A DNA stretch of 38,775 nt from Bradyrhizobium sp. GTDB lineage: Bacteria > Pseudomonadota > Alphaproteobacteria > Rhizobiales > Xanthobacteraceae. The position numbers and the translations under genes were made by a program. Of the stretch, positions 23,487 through 32,239 are shown piece by piece; position 1 is the first letter of the stretch, and every line of letters starts with the position of its first letter. Below the pieces are notes generated by a model. The model searched no databases. It saw only the letters and a program-made list of their open reading frames with translations, and had not been told where the DNA came from. The DNA lies in NCBI RefSeq assembly GCF_030646015.1, contig NZ_JAUSLT010000091.1, positions 1 through 38,775 on the forward strand, read 5' to 3'.

Positions 23487-24686
23487 TTATTCTTCCGGCG
23501 CGTTCTCGATCGGATCGAAGCGGTCGGCCTCGAGACCCAGCAGGTTCCACGATTGCAGCATGTGTGGCGGCAGCGGCGCCGTGACGTCGATGGTGCCGCC
23601 GCGCGGATGCGGAATTGTGATCCGGCGCGCCAGGAGGTGCAGCCGCTTCTGCAGGCCGCCCGGCAGTTCCCAGTTTTCCTTGTTGAAATATTTGGGATCG
23701 CCGATGATGGCGTGGCCGATATGCGCCATGTGAGCGCGTAACTGATGGGTCCGCCCGGTGACGGGCTTCAGCGACACCCAGGCGAGTTTTTGCGCCGAGG
23801 TCTCGACCACCGCGTAATAGGTCACGGCGTGGCTGGCGCCCTCGTCGCCATGCTTGGCGATCACCATGATGGTGTCATCCTCGCTCTCTTCCTTGGCGAG
23901 GTAGGTCGAGATGCGGCCCTGCTTCGGCTTCGGCACGCCCGCCACCAGCGCCCAGTAGACTTTTCGCGCCGAGCGATGGCGGAACGATCCGGTGAGCGCG
24001 GCCGCGGCAAAGCGCGTCTTGGCGATCAACAGGCAGCCCGCGGTTTCCTTGTCGAGCCGGTGCACCAGCCGCGGCTTCTGCCCCTTGGCGTCGCGCATCA
24101 CTTCCAGCATGTCATCGACATTGCGCGTGATGCCGGAGCCGCCCTGCACCGCGAGCCCCGCGGGCTTGTTCAGCACCATGACGTCGGCGTCCTCGAACAG
24201 GATCATGTCCTTCAGCGCCTGCAGCGTCTTGGTCGCGGCCTCCGAGAGGCTGCCGACGACCTTGGCCGCATCGAGCTTGAGCGGCGGAATCCGGATGCTC
24301 TGTCCCTCCTCGATGCGATCCTTGCTGTCGGCGCGCTTGCCGTTGACGCGCAGCTCGCCTTTGCGGACGATGCGCTGGATGTGGGAGAACGAGAGGCCGG
24401 GAAAACGCGCTTCCAGAAAGCGGTCGACCCGCATGTTGTTCTCGTCCGCCGTGACCACCACGGTCTGCACCTTGGTCGGCAACGGCGCCGGCTCGGGCAC
24501 GATCTTCTCGGGCTCCGGAATGAACGGCGCCGGTCTTGGCGCACGCGGCGCCGAGGCGGCGAACCGCGCGGACGGCTTGCCACCCGGACGCGCCGGCGGC
24601 CGCTCGGCGGCCGAGCCACGATACGGACGCGCACCCTTCGGGCGATCGCCCCGGGGTTTCAGTGGCTTCTTGACGCGACGGCTCAT
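23487..24686 (-). CDS. rluC: RluA family 23S rRNA pseudouridine synthase (RluC-like)
   Basis: A 399-residue RNA-modifying enzyme that turns uridine into pseudouridine in large-subunit rRNA. It has a basic Pro/Arg/Ala-rich N-terminal extension (about 1-75), an S4 RNA-binding domain (MRVDRFLEARFPGLSFSHIQRIVRKGELRVNGKRA, about 84-118) and a synthase domain with the catalytic block HRLDKETAGCLLIAKT (catalytic Asp in RLD) and GRTHQLRAHMAHIG. The exact target sites (RluC or RluD type) are inferred from S4 presence and overall form. Its upstream region and first codons are duplicated before the TPR gene at 26540. It is divergent from the esterase gene. Confidence 0.9.
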   Translation of the reverse strand: MSRRVKKPLKPRGDRPKGARPYRGSAAERPPARPGGKPSARFAASAPRAPRPAPFIPEPEKIVPEPAPLPTKVQTVVVTADENNMRVDRFLEARFPGLSFSHIQRIVRKGELRVNGKRADSKDRIEEGQSIRIPPLKLDAAKVVGSLSEAATKTLQALKDMILFEDADVMVLNKPAGLAVQGGSGITRNVDDMLEVMRDAKGQKPRLVHRLDKETAGCLLIAKTRFAAAALTGSFRHRSARKVYWALVAGVPKPKQGRISTYLAKEESEDDTIMVIAKHGDEGASHAVTYYAVVETSAQKLAWVSLKPVTGRTHQLRAHMAHIGHAIIGDPKYFNKENWELPGGLQKRLHLLARRITIPHPRGGTIDVTAPLPPHMLQSWNLLGLEADRFDPIENAPEE

Positions 24687-24814
24687 GATTCAGCGGCTCC
24701 GGATTAGGCCGTTGGGTAGCGCAAAAGCAGCGAATCGTCACGGCGAAATCGGGTAAAACTAGGTATCGGATCGGCCATGCTTGTCAAAACAGGCCCAAAC
24801 GAGGAGCTACCGTG

Positions 24815-25759
24815 ATGCTGCTACCGAAACCGGCCCTGGTCGTTGTTGCAGCCATGATCGCAAGCGCGGCGTGGACGCAGGAAAGCCCGATGCCGGCGGA
24901 GATCGCCGCCAAACTGCTGGAAATGGGCCGCGTCATCGACCCGCCGAAGACCGTGGCGCTGTATGCGCCGTTGCAGCAGAAGGAGCCGTATCCGGGCCTC
25001 AGGATCGAGCGCGACGTCAAATACGACGCCGCCGACCGCAACCTGCTCGATATTTTCACGCCGGAGGCGGCCGCATCTCCCCGGCCGGTGCTGATCTTCG
25101 TCCATGGCGGCGCGTTCGTCGGCGGCAACAAGCGAACGACGCCGACCAGTCCGTTCTATGACAACATCATGCTGTGGGCGGCGAAGAGCGGCTTTATCGG
25201 CGTCAATGTCACCTATCGCCTCGCCCCGCAGGCGCCCTGGCCGGCGGGGGCCCAGGATCTCGCCAGCGCGGTCCGATGGATCTCGCACAAGATCGGCGAA
25301 CGCGGCGGCGATCCCGCGCGCATCTATCTGATGGGACATTCCGCCGGCGCGGTTCACGTCTCGAGCTATGTATCGCATCCCGAGTTTCACGAGGTGAAGG
25401 GCGGCGGCCTCGCCGGCGCGATCATGATCTCGGGCATTTACGACATCACCGCGATGCCGCTTGCCGAAACCCAGATCGCTTACTTCGGCACCGATCCGGC
25501 GCGCTATGCCGAACGCTCCTCGCTGGCGGGGCTGGCGACAACCGACATCCCGCTGATGCTGGCTGCCGCCGAACTGGACCCGGAGGGCTTCGTGCTGCAA
25601 TTCGATCGGATGAAGCAAGCGACGTGCAAACGCACGGCCGGATGCGCACGGGCGGTGCTGCTGCCGCAGCACAGTCACATGTCGGAGGTGTATTCGATCA
25701 ACTCCGCGGATACCCGCCTGAGCGATCAGATTCTTGATTTCGTCAAAACGGGAAAATAG
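24815..25759 (+). CDS. secreted alpha/beta hydrolase (esterase/lipase family)
   Basis: A 314-residue hydrolase with a signal peptide (LLPKPALVVVAAMIASAAWTQ). It has the oxyanion motif HGGAF at 97-101, the nucleophile elbow GHSAG at 174-178 (Ser176), a likely acid Asp255 (AAAELDPEG) and a catalytic His near 286-288 (LPQHSHM). The HGG plus GHSAG pattern places it near the hormone-sensitive-lipase or carboxylesterase group. The substrate is unknown. GAGGAG lies 8 bp before ATG 24815; a GTG directly before it (24812) is possible. It ends 4 bp from the convergent TPR gene. Confidence 0.87.
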   Translation: MLLPKPALVVVAAMIASAAWTQESPMPAEIAAKLLEMGRVIDPPKTVALYAPLQQKEPYPGLRIERDVKYDAADRNLLDIFTPEAAASPRPVLIFVHGGAFVGGNKRTTPTSPFYDNIMLWAAKSGFIGVNVTYRLAPQAPWPAGAQDLASAVRWISHKIGERGGDPARIYLMGHSAGAVHVSSYVSHPEFHEVKGGGLAGAIMISGIYDITAMPLAETQIAYFGTDPARYAERSSLAGLATTDIPLMLAAAELDPEGFVLQFDRMKQATCKRTAGCARAVLLPQHSHMSEVYSINSADTRLSDQILDFVKTGK

Positions 25760-25763
25760 CCGC

Positions 25764-26540
25764 TCACTTGCATTGCGCGCTGCTGCGCACGGCAGTCAGG
25801 TCGGTATTGGCGTTGCCGGAAGGGCGTTGCTTGACGGCTTCGTCCGCCGCGGCACAGGCCGCCGCGGCGTCGCCGTTCTGCAGCCGGGCCCAGGCCAGAT
25901 TGGTCCAGGCGTCGCGGAAATCCGGGGTGTCCTTGACGGCCTGCTCCAGCACCTCCTGCGCCTCGCGCGGCCGCCTGGCGATCAAGAGCATCTTGCCGTA
26001 ATCGGCGTTGAGCGACTTCAGCGGATTGGGCTGCTTGCGCGCGACCCTGAACATCTCGTCGGCGAAATCATTGTCGCGGAAGCGCATTTGAGCGATCACG
26101 GCGAAGCCGTGATAAACGCCGCTCTGTTCGGGCGCCAGCAGCCAGGCCTGATTGAACCTCTGGGCGGCTTCGCTGGCGTTGCCCTTGGTTACGGCTCTCC
26201 AGCCGCGTTTGGTGGTTTCCTCAAAAGCCTTCTCCCGCGTTCCCACGGCCTCCAGCATCGCCTTGACGAATTTTTCATCCGCGGCCTGTTGCGCCGAATC
26301 CTTCACGGCAAATCCGAAGAACGGCTGCTCGTGGCTCGGTCCGGAATAGGTTTTCTTCGTCACCTGCACGCCCGGCGCCACCTCGACGGTTTCGGCAGAC
26401 GCTGCGCCAGCCAAAAACAGCAGAGCGCAGGTGACTGCAAGCAGCCCGACCAACGAACGCAAGCCTTTGCAATGCGAGGCTGTGGGGCGATCGCCGGACC
26501 AGCGATACCTTTTCAGCGGTCTGTTCGCGCGGAGGCTCAT
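25764..26540 (-). CDS. secreted tetratricopeptide-repeat protein
   Basis: A 258-residue protein with a hydrophobic export signal at about 33-50 (LVGLLAVTCALLFLAGAASA, likely cut after ASA). It then has several TPR-like helices (SEAAQRFNQAWLLAPEQSGVYHGFAVIAQM; AQEVLEQAVKDTPDFRDAWTNLAWARLQNGDAAAACAAADEAVKQRP). TPR proteins act as periplasmic scaffolds; no partner is visible. The first 28 residues (MSLRANRPLKRYRWSGDRPTAS…) are unusually long for a signal-peptide n-region. They match the RluC N-terminus (MSRRVKKPLKPRGDRPKGA) in both protein and DNA, as does the upstream region. The true start may lie further in. The stop is 4 bp from the convergent esterase. Confidence 0.75.
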   Translation of the reverse strand: MSLRANRPLKRYRWSGDRPTASHCKGLRSLVGLLAVTCALLFLAGAASAETVEVAPGVQVTKKTYSGPSHEQPFFGFAVKDSAQQAADEKFVKAMLEAVGTREKAFEETTKRGWRAVTKGNASEAAQRFNQAWLLAPEQSGVYHGFAVIAQMRFRDNDFADEMFRVARKQPNPLKSLNADYGKMLLIARRPREAQEVLEQAVKDTPDFRDAWTNLAWARLQNGDAAAACAAADEAVKQRPSGNANTDLTAVRSSAQCK

Positions 26541-26612
26541 GATTGTTTCGGTTCCTGACCAAGCCGTTGGGTAGCGCAAAAGCCGCGCATGGTCACGGTG
26601 AAATCGGTATGA
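26490..26612. repeat. duplicate of the rluC promoter and 5' coding end
   Basis: This block matches 24630-24760 in the same orientation. It includes a 21-bp identical stretch (24708-24728 and 26563-26583, starting GCCGTTGGGTAGCGC), a following GTCACGG-GAAATCGG, and partly matching first codons (ATGAGC…CTGAAA…GGCGATCGCCC). The distance of the identical stretch from each ATG differs by only one base. Confidence 0.65.
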
Positions 26613-26698
26613 ATTCAGGCCCGCCGCCACCCCCTGAAAGCGGGAGCGGAACCATCTGCCGCAGGTCCGCCCAGGTTAAAAGCTGCTATATCGACCAC

Positions 26699-26890
26699 AT
26701 GAAAGTCGAAGACCTCGCCGAAGCTGTTGCCAAGCTGCCGCCGGATGAACTCGCGCGCTTCCGCCGCTGGTTCAGCGCATTCGAGGCAGGCCGCCCCGAC
26801 CATGCCGCCGAGATCGACTCCACGGCGACGAAGCTCGGCCGTTTCGCCGGCCGCGCCCTTGCGGAACTGAAAAAGCGCACGAAGGACTGA
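26699..26890 (+). CDS. small antitoxin-like hypothetical protein (63 aa)
   Basis: A 63-residue charged helical protein: MKVEDLAEAVAKLPPDELARFRRWFSAFEA, then a Asp-rich turn, then GRFAGRALAELKKRTKD. The pattern LPPDELARFRRWF plus a C-terminal AL-x-EL segment resembles the short antitoxin-type proteins often found next to RelE/ParE toxins. No toxin gene follows: rarA ends 3 bp away on the other strand. It may be an orphan antitoxin or a free-standing small protein. ATG 26699 is the only good start; the frame upstream is not gene-like. No strong ribosome site was seen. Confidence 0.6.
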   Translation: MKVEDLAEAVAKLPPDELARFRRWFSAFEAGRPDHAAEIDSTATKLGRFAGRALAELKKRTKD

Positions 26891-26893
26891 GCC

Positions 26894-28228
26894 CTAGCTC
26901 CCGCCCCGTTCCCGGCGCAGCTTTGCCCAGTAATCCAGCCGCTTCCTGATCTCGCGTTCAAACCCACGATCCGGCGGATCGTAGAAGGTCTGGTGGCCCA
27001 GCGCGTCCGGGAAATATTCCTGGCCGGAGAACGCCTCCGGCGTGTCGTGGTCGTATTGATAGCCGCCGCCATAGCCTTCCGACTTCATCAGCTTGGTCGG
27101 CGAATTCAGGATGTGCTTTGGCGGCAGCAATGAGCCGCCCTCCTTCGCCACCCGCATCGCGGCGCCGAAGGCCTTGTAGGCGGCGTTGGATTTTGGTGCG
27201 GTGGCGAGATAGATCACGGCCTGCGCGATCGCCAGTTCGCCTTCAGGAGATCCCAGGAAGTCATAGGCATCCTTGGCGGCGTTGCAGACCGCCAGCGCCT
27301 GCGGATCGGCCAGGCCAATGTCCTCCACCGCCATGCGGACGACGCGGCGGGCCAGGAACAGCGGGTCTTCGCCGGCATCCATCATGCGGCAGAGATAATA
27401 GAGTGCAGCATCCGGATCGGAACCGCGCACCGATTTATGCAGCGCCGAGATCAGATTGTAGTGGCCGTCGGCCGATTTGTCGTAGATCGGGGCGCGGCGC
27501 TGCAGGATGTCCTGCAGCTGCACGGCATTGAAGATCTCGTTCTCGCGCGCGGCGCGCCAGACCTCTTCGGCGAGCGTGAGCGAGGCGCGGCCGTCGCCGT
27601 CGGCCATCCGCACCAGCACGGCGCGCGCTTCTGCGTCGAGCGGCAGTTTCTTGCCTTCGATCTTCTCGGCATGCGCGAACAGTTTCTCGATCGCCGCGGC
27701 ATCGAGCGACTGGAACACCAGCACACGCGCGCGCGACAGCAGCGCGGCGTTGAGTTCGAACGAGGGATTTTCGGTGGTGGCGCCGACCAGCACCACGGTG
27801 CCGTCTTCCATGACAGGCAGAAACGAATCCTGCTGCGCGCGATTGAACCGGTGCACCTCGTCGACGAACAACAGCGTGCCCTTGCCCATCTCGCGCCGGG
27901 CGCGGGCGGCATCGAATACTTTCTTCAGGTCGGCGACGCCGGAAAACACAGCCGATATCTGCTCGAAATGCAGTTCGGTGGCATCCGCCAGCAGCCGCGC
28001 CACGGTGGTCTTGCCGGTGCCGGGCGGTCCCCAGAACACCAGCGAACCCAGCGTCCGCGTCGCCAGCATCCGCGTCAGCGCGCCGTCGGGCCCGAGGATA
28101 TGATCCTGTCCGACCACATCGGACAGCACGGCGGGGCGCAGCCGGTCCGGCAACGGACGCGGCGCATCCTGCTCCATCCCTGCGGCAGCAAACAGGTTGG
28201 TGCTTTCGCGTGGGCGCTTTCCGGTCAT
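26894..28228 (-). CDS. rarA: replication-associated recombination protein A (RarA/MgsA)
   Basis: A 444-residue AAA+ ATPase related to clamp-loader subunits and eukaryotic WRNIP1. It acts at stalled replication forks in the cytosol. Walker A GPPGTGKT is at 67-74, Walker B LLFVDE at 119-124, and a sensor follows (ATTENPSFELNAALLSRARV). The C-terminal part has the RarA tetramer domain (YNLISALHKSVRGSDPDAALYYLCRMMDAGEDPLFLARRVVRMAVEDIGLADPQAL) and a conserved YQYDHDTPEAFSGQEYFPD end. The start overlaps the stop of the DegP/Q-like gene by four bases, so the two are coupled. Confidence 0.95.
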   Translation of the reverse strand: MTGKRPRESTNLFAAAGMEQDAPRPLPDRLRPAVLSDVVGQDHILGPDGALTRMLATRTLGSLVFWGPPGTGKTTVARLLADATELHFEQISAVFSGVADLKKVFDAARARREMGKGTLLFVDEVHRFNRAQQDSFLPVMEDGTVVLVGATTENPSFELNAALLSRARVLVFQSLDAAAIEKLFAHAEKIEGKKLPLDAEARAVLVRMADGDGRASLTLAEEVWRAARENEIFNAVQLQDILQRRAPIYDKSADGHYNLISALHKSVRGSDPDAALYYLCRMMDAGEDPLFLARRVVRMAVEDIGLADPQALAVCNAAKDAYDFLGSPEGELAIAQAVIYLATAPKSNAAYKAFGAAMRVAKEGGSLLPPKHILNSPTKLMKSEGYGGGYQYDHDTPEAFSGQEYFPDALGHQTFYDPPDRGFEREIRKRLDYWAKLRRERGGS

Positions 28229-29619
28229 CCGCCGAGCGTAACGTTGATCTGCTGGCCGCCCCGCACCACGATGATGCGCCAGAGCCGCGCGGACTCGCGC
28301 GTCGCTTTTTCGAGATCGCTGGTCCTGGCGATCTTCTGGTTGTTGACGGCGAGGATGATGTCGCCCTTCTGGAAACCGACGCTGGCGGCGGTCGCGCCAT
28401 CGGCGAGTTCAGTCACCACCACGCCCTTGGTGTCGGCATCGATGCGCAATTCGTCGGCCACCGCCGGCGAGATGTTGGCGACCCTGGCGCCCTGGAACGG
28501 CGAGCGCGAGGTCAGGACGATCTCGTCGCGGCCGGTATCGGGCGCGGTTTCGAGTGGCACCGTCAGCTTCACGGTCTTGCCGGCGCGCTGCACGTCGATC
28601 TGCGCGGTGCCGCCGAGCGGACGGGTGGCGAAGCGATAATCAAAACCGTTGGGATCGTCGACGGTCTGGCCGTCGATCGCGACCACCAGATCGGACAGTT
28701 TCAGCCCTGCCCGCGCCGCCGGGCTGCCCGCCGTGACATTGGCGACCAGCGCGCCGGAGGGAACGCGAAGCCCCAGCGTCTCGGCGATCTCCGGGGTCAC
28801 CGCCTGCAAGCGGGCGCCGAGCCACGGCCGCTTCACCGCCTTGCCGCCGCTCTTGGCGGAGGCGACGACGACCCGGACCATGTTGGCGGGAATCGCAAAG
28901 CCGATGCCCTGCGAACCGCCGGAACGCGAGAAGATCGCGGTGTTGACGCCCGCAAGCTTGCCGGTCATGTCGACCAGCGCGCCGCCGGAATTGCCGGGAT
29001 TGATGGCGGCGTCGGTCTGGATGAAGAACTGGTAGTCGGTGATACCGACTTGCGTCCGCGCCAGCGCGGAGATGATGCCGTGGGTGACGGTCTGCCCGAC
29101 GCCGAAGGGATTGCCGATCGCCAGCACGACGTCGCCGACCAGCAACTCGTCCGAATTGGCAAAGTCGAGCGTCGCAAATTTCTCCTTGCCGTCCTTGATC
29201 CGCAGCACCGCAAGATCGGTGCGGCTGTCCTTGAGCACGATCTCGGCCTCGAATTCGCGCTTGTCGGAGAGCGAGATCTTGACCTGGTCGGCGCCTTCGA
29301 TGACGTGGTTGTTGGTCACGACCAGACCGGACGAATCCACCATGACGCCCGATCCCAGCGAGCGCTGCATCTGTTCCGGCTGCTGGCCGGGCACGCCGAA
29401 GAAGCGGCGGAAGATCGGATCGTCGAGCAATGGATTGCGGTTCTGCACCACCTTGGCGGCGTAGACGTTGACCACCGCCGGCTGCACCCGCTGCACGATC
29501 GGCGCGTAGGACAGCCGCAGTTCCACGGGCGAAGTCGGCACGCGGCGGTCCTGCGACATCGCCGGGCTGGCCGCGGCCGCAAGGGCCAGCAACGCCGTGA
29601 TCATACGAACAGCAAACAT
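28225..29619 (-). CDS. degQ: periplasmic Do-family serine protease (DegP/DegQ-like)
   Basis: A 464-residue protease/chaperone of the cell envelope. A signal peptide is at 1-23 (MFAVRMITALLALAAAASPAMSQ). The trypsin-like domain has His105 (NNHVIEG), Asp135 (RTDLAVLRI) and Ser211 (NPGNSGGAL). Two PDZ domains follow (about 275-365, RPWLGARLQAVTPEIAETLGL; about 375-460, RVANISPAVADELRIDADTKGVVV). The length fits DegP/DegQ/DegS-like Do proteases of alphaproteobacteria; which type is not certain. AGGGA precedes the ATG. It is coupled to rarA downstream and divergent from the alcohol dehydrogenase gene across 232 bp. Confidence 0.93.
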   Translation of the reverse strand: MFAVRMITALLALAAAASPAMSQDRRVPTSPVELRLSYAPIVQRVQPAVVNVYAAKVVQNRNPLLDDPIFRRFFGVPGQQPEQMQRSLGSGVMVDSSGLVVTNNHVIEGADQVKISLSDKREFEAEIVLKDSRTDLAVLRIKDGKEKFATLDFANSDELLVGDVVLAIGNPFGVGQTVTHGIISALARTQVGITDYQFFIQTDAAINPGNSGGALVDMTGKLAGVNTAIFSRSGGSQGIGFAIPANMVRVVVASAKSGGKAVKRPWLGARLQAVTPEIAETLGLRVPSGALVANVTAGSPAARAGLKLSDLVVAIDGQTVDDPNGFDYRFATRPLGGTAQIDVQRAGKTVKLTVPLETAPDTGRDEIVLTSRSPFQGARVANISPAVADELRIDADTKGVVVTELADGATAASVGFQKGDIILAVNNQKIARTSDLEKATRESARLWRIIVVRGGQQINVTLGG

Positions 29620-29851
29620 GAAAAAATTCCCTGGGAATGGATGGTTCGAATATAGGCGTCCCGGCCCGCGAATAGAAGCGATTGCAAGGCTCTATCTGCA
29701 AGGCTTGATCGGCCGGTTATGGCCCGATTCGGCGGACACAATGCGCTGATCCGAGCGCGTTTTTCGTCCAAACCTTGCAATTTCGCTCCTGAAACAGCAG
29801 GTAATGCCGGGAACACCGGCGTATGCCGCCGGCGACAAGGAGAACCGCCCA

Positions 29852-30865
29852 ATGAAGGCCGTCGGATACCAGAAATCGCTTCCCATCGAGGACGCCAGTT
29901 CGCTGATCGATTTCGAGGCGACCAAACCGGAGCCGAAAGGTCGCGACATCCGCGTCTCCGTGAAGGCGATTTCGGCCAATCCGGTCGATTACAAGGTGCG
30001 CAAGCGCGCCGCACCCCCGGCGGGCGAAACCAAGATTTTGGGATACGACGCCGCCGGGATCGTTGACGCCGTCGGCCCCGACGTCACGCTGTTCAAGCCC
30101 GGCGACGAGGTGTTCTATGCCGGCTCGATCCTGCGCCAGGGCACCAATTCAGAATTCCATCTGGTCGACGAACGCATCGTCGGACGCAAGCCGAAGTCGC
30201 TTTCCTTCGCGCAAGCAGCCGCCCTGCCCCTGACCTCGATCACCGCATGGGAATTGCTGTTCGACCGGCTGGGCGTCGTGCCCGGCAAGAGCGTCGATCC
30301 GCGCACGCTCCTGATCATGGGCGGCGCCGGCGGCGTTGGTTCGATCCTGATCCAGCTCGCGCGCCGCCTTACCGGCCTCACCGTCGTCGCCACTGCGTCG
30401 CGCCCGGAATCGCAAAAATGGTGTCTCGATCTCGGCGCCCACGCGGTGATCGACCACGCCAAGCCGATGAAGGAACAAATCGAAAAACTGAAGGTGCCGC
30501 CGGTGGCGCTGATCGCAAGCCTCACCAATACCGAACAGCACTACAAGGCATTGGCCGACATCATCGCGCCGCAGGGCAAATTCGGCCTGATCGACGATCC
30601 CCAGGAATTCACTTTCAGCGTGTTCAAGGGCAAGGCGGTCTCGGTGCACTGGGAGTCGATGTTCACGCGCTCATCGTTCCAGACGCCCGACATGATCGGC
30701 CAGCATCATTTGCTCAACGACGTCGCCGATTTGATCGACAAGGGTGTGCTGCGCACCACGCTCGACCAGGCGTTCGGCACCATCAACGCCGCCAATCTCA
30801 AGCGCGCGCATGCGCTCCTGGAGTCCGGCAAATCGCGCGGCAAGATCGTGCTGGAGGGGTGGTAG
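29852..30865 (+). CDS. zinc-type alcohol dehydrogenase-like / quinone oxidoreductase
   Basis: A 337-residue medium-chain dehydrogenase/reductase of the ZADH/quinone-oxidoreductase type. The N-terminal GroES-like domain (MKAVGYQKSLPIEDASSLIDFEATKPEPKGRDIRVSVKAISANPVDYKVR) has NPVDYK in place of the Cys zinc ligand, so it is likely metal-free. The Rossmann motif GGAGGVGSILIQLA lies near 152-165 and points to NADPH use. The family reduces quinones or enones; the substrate is open. ATG 29852 has AGGAG 9-10 bp upstream; earlier codons in frame are not family-like. A palindromic element follows the stop. Confidence 0.9.
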   Translation: MKAVGYQKSLPIEDASSLIDFEATKPEPKGRDIRVSVKAISANPVDYKVRKRAAPPAGETKILGYDAAGIVDAVGPDVTLFKPGDEVFYAGSILRQGTNSEFHLVDERIVGRKPKSLSFAQAAALPLTSITAWELLFDRLGVVPGKSVDPRTLLIMGGAGGVGSILIQLARRLTGLTVVATASRPESQKWCLDLGAHAVIDHAKPMKEQIEKLKVPPVALIASLTNTEQHYKALADIIAPQGKFGLIDDPQEFTFSVFKGKAVSVHWESMFTRSSFQTPDMIGQHHLLNDVADLIDKGVLRTTLDQAFGTINAANLKRAHALLESGKSRGKIVLEGW

Positions 30866-30867
30866 TT

Positions 30868-30994
30868 CGTAGGGTGGGCAAAGGCGCACTCTTCGCGCCG
30901 TGCCCACCATCTATCGTCCGCGTTCACTTGAAATTGATGGTGGGCACGCCATTGGTACGCGCGATGCGCGCCCAATGGCTTTGCCCACCCTACG
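30868..30994. repeat. nested inverted-repeat element between the ZADH gene and hisC
   Basis: Perfect 16-bp outer arms CGTAGGGTGGGCAAAG (30868-30883) and CTTTGCCCACCCTACG (30979-30994) enclose a perfect 11-bp inner pair GTGCCCACCAT (30900-30910) / ATGGTGGGCAC (30937-30947). A third short pair is ATTGG / CCAAT near 30951 and 30972. The right arm runs into the 3' end of hisC (stop at 30990). It lies in a convergent gap and could end transcription from both sides. The GTAGGGTGGGCAAAG arm is a form I know as common in this bacterial group. Confidence 0.8.
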
Positions 30995-32054
30995 GATTAC
31001 CCAGGATGTCCGACAGCTCCGACAACAGCCGGTCGATTTGTTCGTCGGTGCCCACGGTGATCCGCAGATAATCCGAGATACGAGCCGCCGAAAAATGACG
31101 GACGATTACCGCGCGCTGGCGCAGCGCGGCGGCCAGTGCTGCGCCCTCATGCGCCGGATGCCGTGCGAAGACGAAATTGGCGGCGGACGGCAGCACGTCG
31201 AAGCCAAGCCTGTGCAGGCCGCGGTTGAGCCGCTCGCGGCCTTCGATCACGCCGATACGGCTCTGTTGAAACCAGGCCTCGTCTTCCAGCGAGGCGATGG
31301 CGCCGGCCTGGGCCGGCCGGCCCAGCGGATAGGAGTTGAAACTGTCCTTCACCCGGTTCAGCGCCTCGATCAGGTCGGCGTCGCCGATCGCGTAGCCGAC
31401 CCGTAAGCCGGCCAGCGCCCGCGACTTGGACATGGTTTGAACGACCAGGAGGTTCGGGTGCGAGGCGACCAGCGGAATGGCGGTCTCGGCGCCGAAATCG
31501 ACATAGGCCTCGTCGATGACAACGGGAACGTCGGGATGCTGCGCCAGCAGGGCAGCGATCTCGGCCCGTGACAGCGCAACGCCCGTCGGCGCATTCGGAT
31601 TGGGGATGATGATCGCGCCGGCCGGCCGCAGGTAGTCGGCAACGCGGATGTGCATGGCCGCATCGAGCGGCACGGCCTCGTACGTGATGCCGAACAGTCG
31701 GCAATAAACGGGATAGAAACTGTAGGTGATGTCGGGGAAGAGCAACGGCGCATCATGCTTCAGCAGGGCGGCAAAGGCGTGCGCCAGCACCTCGTCCGAG
31801 CCGTTGCCGACGAACACCTGCTCAGGTCGAACCTGGTGGTAGGTGGCCAAGGCAGCCCGCAGCGCTGACGCCTGCGGGTCCGGATACAGCCGCAGCGCGT
31901 CAGTCGCCTCGCCGCGGATCGCTTCCAGCACGCGCGGGGAAGGACCCAATGGATTCTCATTGGTGTTGAGCTTGACCAATTCCGCCATGCGCGGCTGTTC
32001 GCCCGGGACATAGGGCCGGAGGTCATGCGTCAAACTGCTCCAGAATCGGCTCAT
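30990..32054 (-). CDS. hisC: histidinol-phosphate aminotransferase-like PLP enzyme (HisC)
   Basis: A 354-residue fold-type I aminotransferase. HisC moves an amino group between glutamate and imidazole-acetol phosphate in histidine synthesis. Blocks seen are [13 protein letters not shown] near the N-terminus, [38 protein letters not shown] and the PLP-lysine motif [18 protein letters not shown], with [11 protein letters not shown] near the end. These are typical of HisC and its close aromatic-aminotransferase relatives. The genome may hold other hisC copies, and this one is not in a his operon. It is on the same strand as the ribosomal operon but after its terminator. Confidence 0.88.
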   Translation of the reverse strand: MSRFWSSLTHDLRPYVPGEQPRMAELVKLNTNENPLGPSPRVLEAIRGEATDALRLYPDPQASALRAALATYHQVRPEQVFVGNGSDEVLAHAFAALLKHDAPLLFPDITYSFYPVYCRLFGITYEAVPLDAAMHIRVADYLRPAGAIIIPNPNAPTGVALSRAEIAALLAQHPDVPVVIDEAYVDFGAETAIPLVASHPNLLVVQTMSKSRALAGLRVGYAIGDADLIEALNRVKDSFNSYPLGRPAQAGAIASLEDEAWFQQSRIGVIEGRERLNRGLHRLGFDVLPSAANFVFARHPAHEGAALAAALRQRAVIVRHFSAARISDYLRITVGTDEQIDRLLSELSDILGNP

Positions 32055-32190
32055 TTTTCTGTCCAGATCCCTGCGATCCTACGTCGCCACCACCACGCCC
32101 TCAACCAAAAACAGGTCGCGGTCGAACGCCCTGCGCTGCAAGTCGAGCGCCACGGCATATTGCGGCGGCGATGCCCGACAGGTGCCCAAC

Positions 32191-32217
32191 AAAAAAGCGG
32201 CGCCGAAGCGCCGCTTT
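32191..32217 (-). terminator. intrinsic terminator after rplQ with UUCG loop
   Basis: Read on the minus strand: AAAGCGGCGC, loop TTCG, GCGCCGCTTT, then three more T. This is a perfect 10-bp stem with a stable UUCG tetraloop and U-tract. It lies just downstream of the rplQ stop (32240) and ends the ribosomal operon. Confidence 0.9.
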
Positions 32218-32239
32218 AAAAACCCGATTTGGCAGAAGC

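Noticed and set aside
23745..24707. 320-codon plus-strand frame
   Set aside because: It is antisense to the pseudouridine synthase gene and shows no domain.
27437..28639. 400-codon plus-strand frame
   Set aside because: It is antisense to rarA and the end of the DegP/Q gene, with random-like composition.
28210..29655. 481-codon plus-strand frame
   Set aside because: It is antisense to the DegP/Q gene, whose catalytic triad and PDZ domains are clear.
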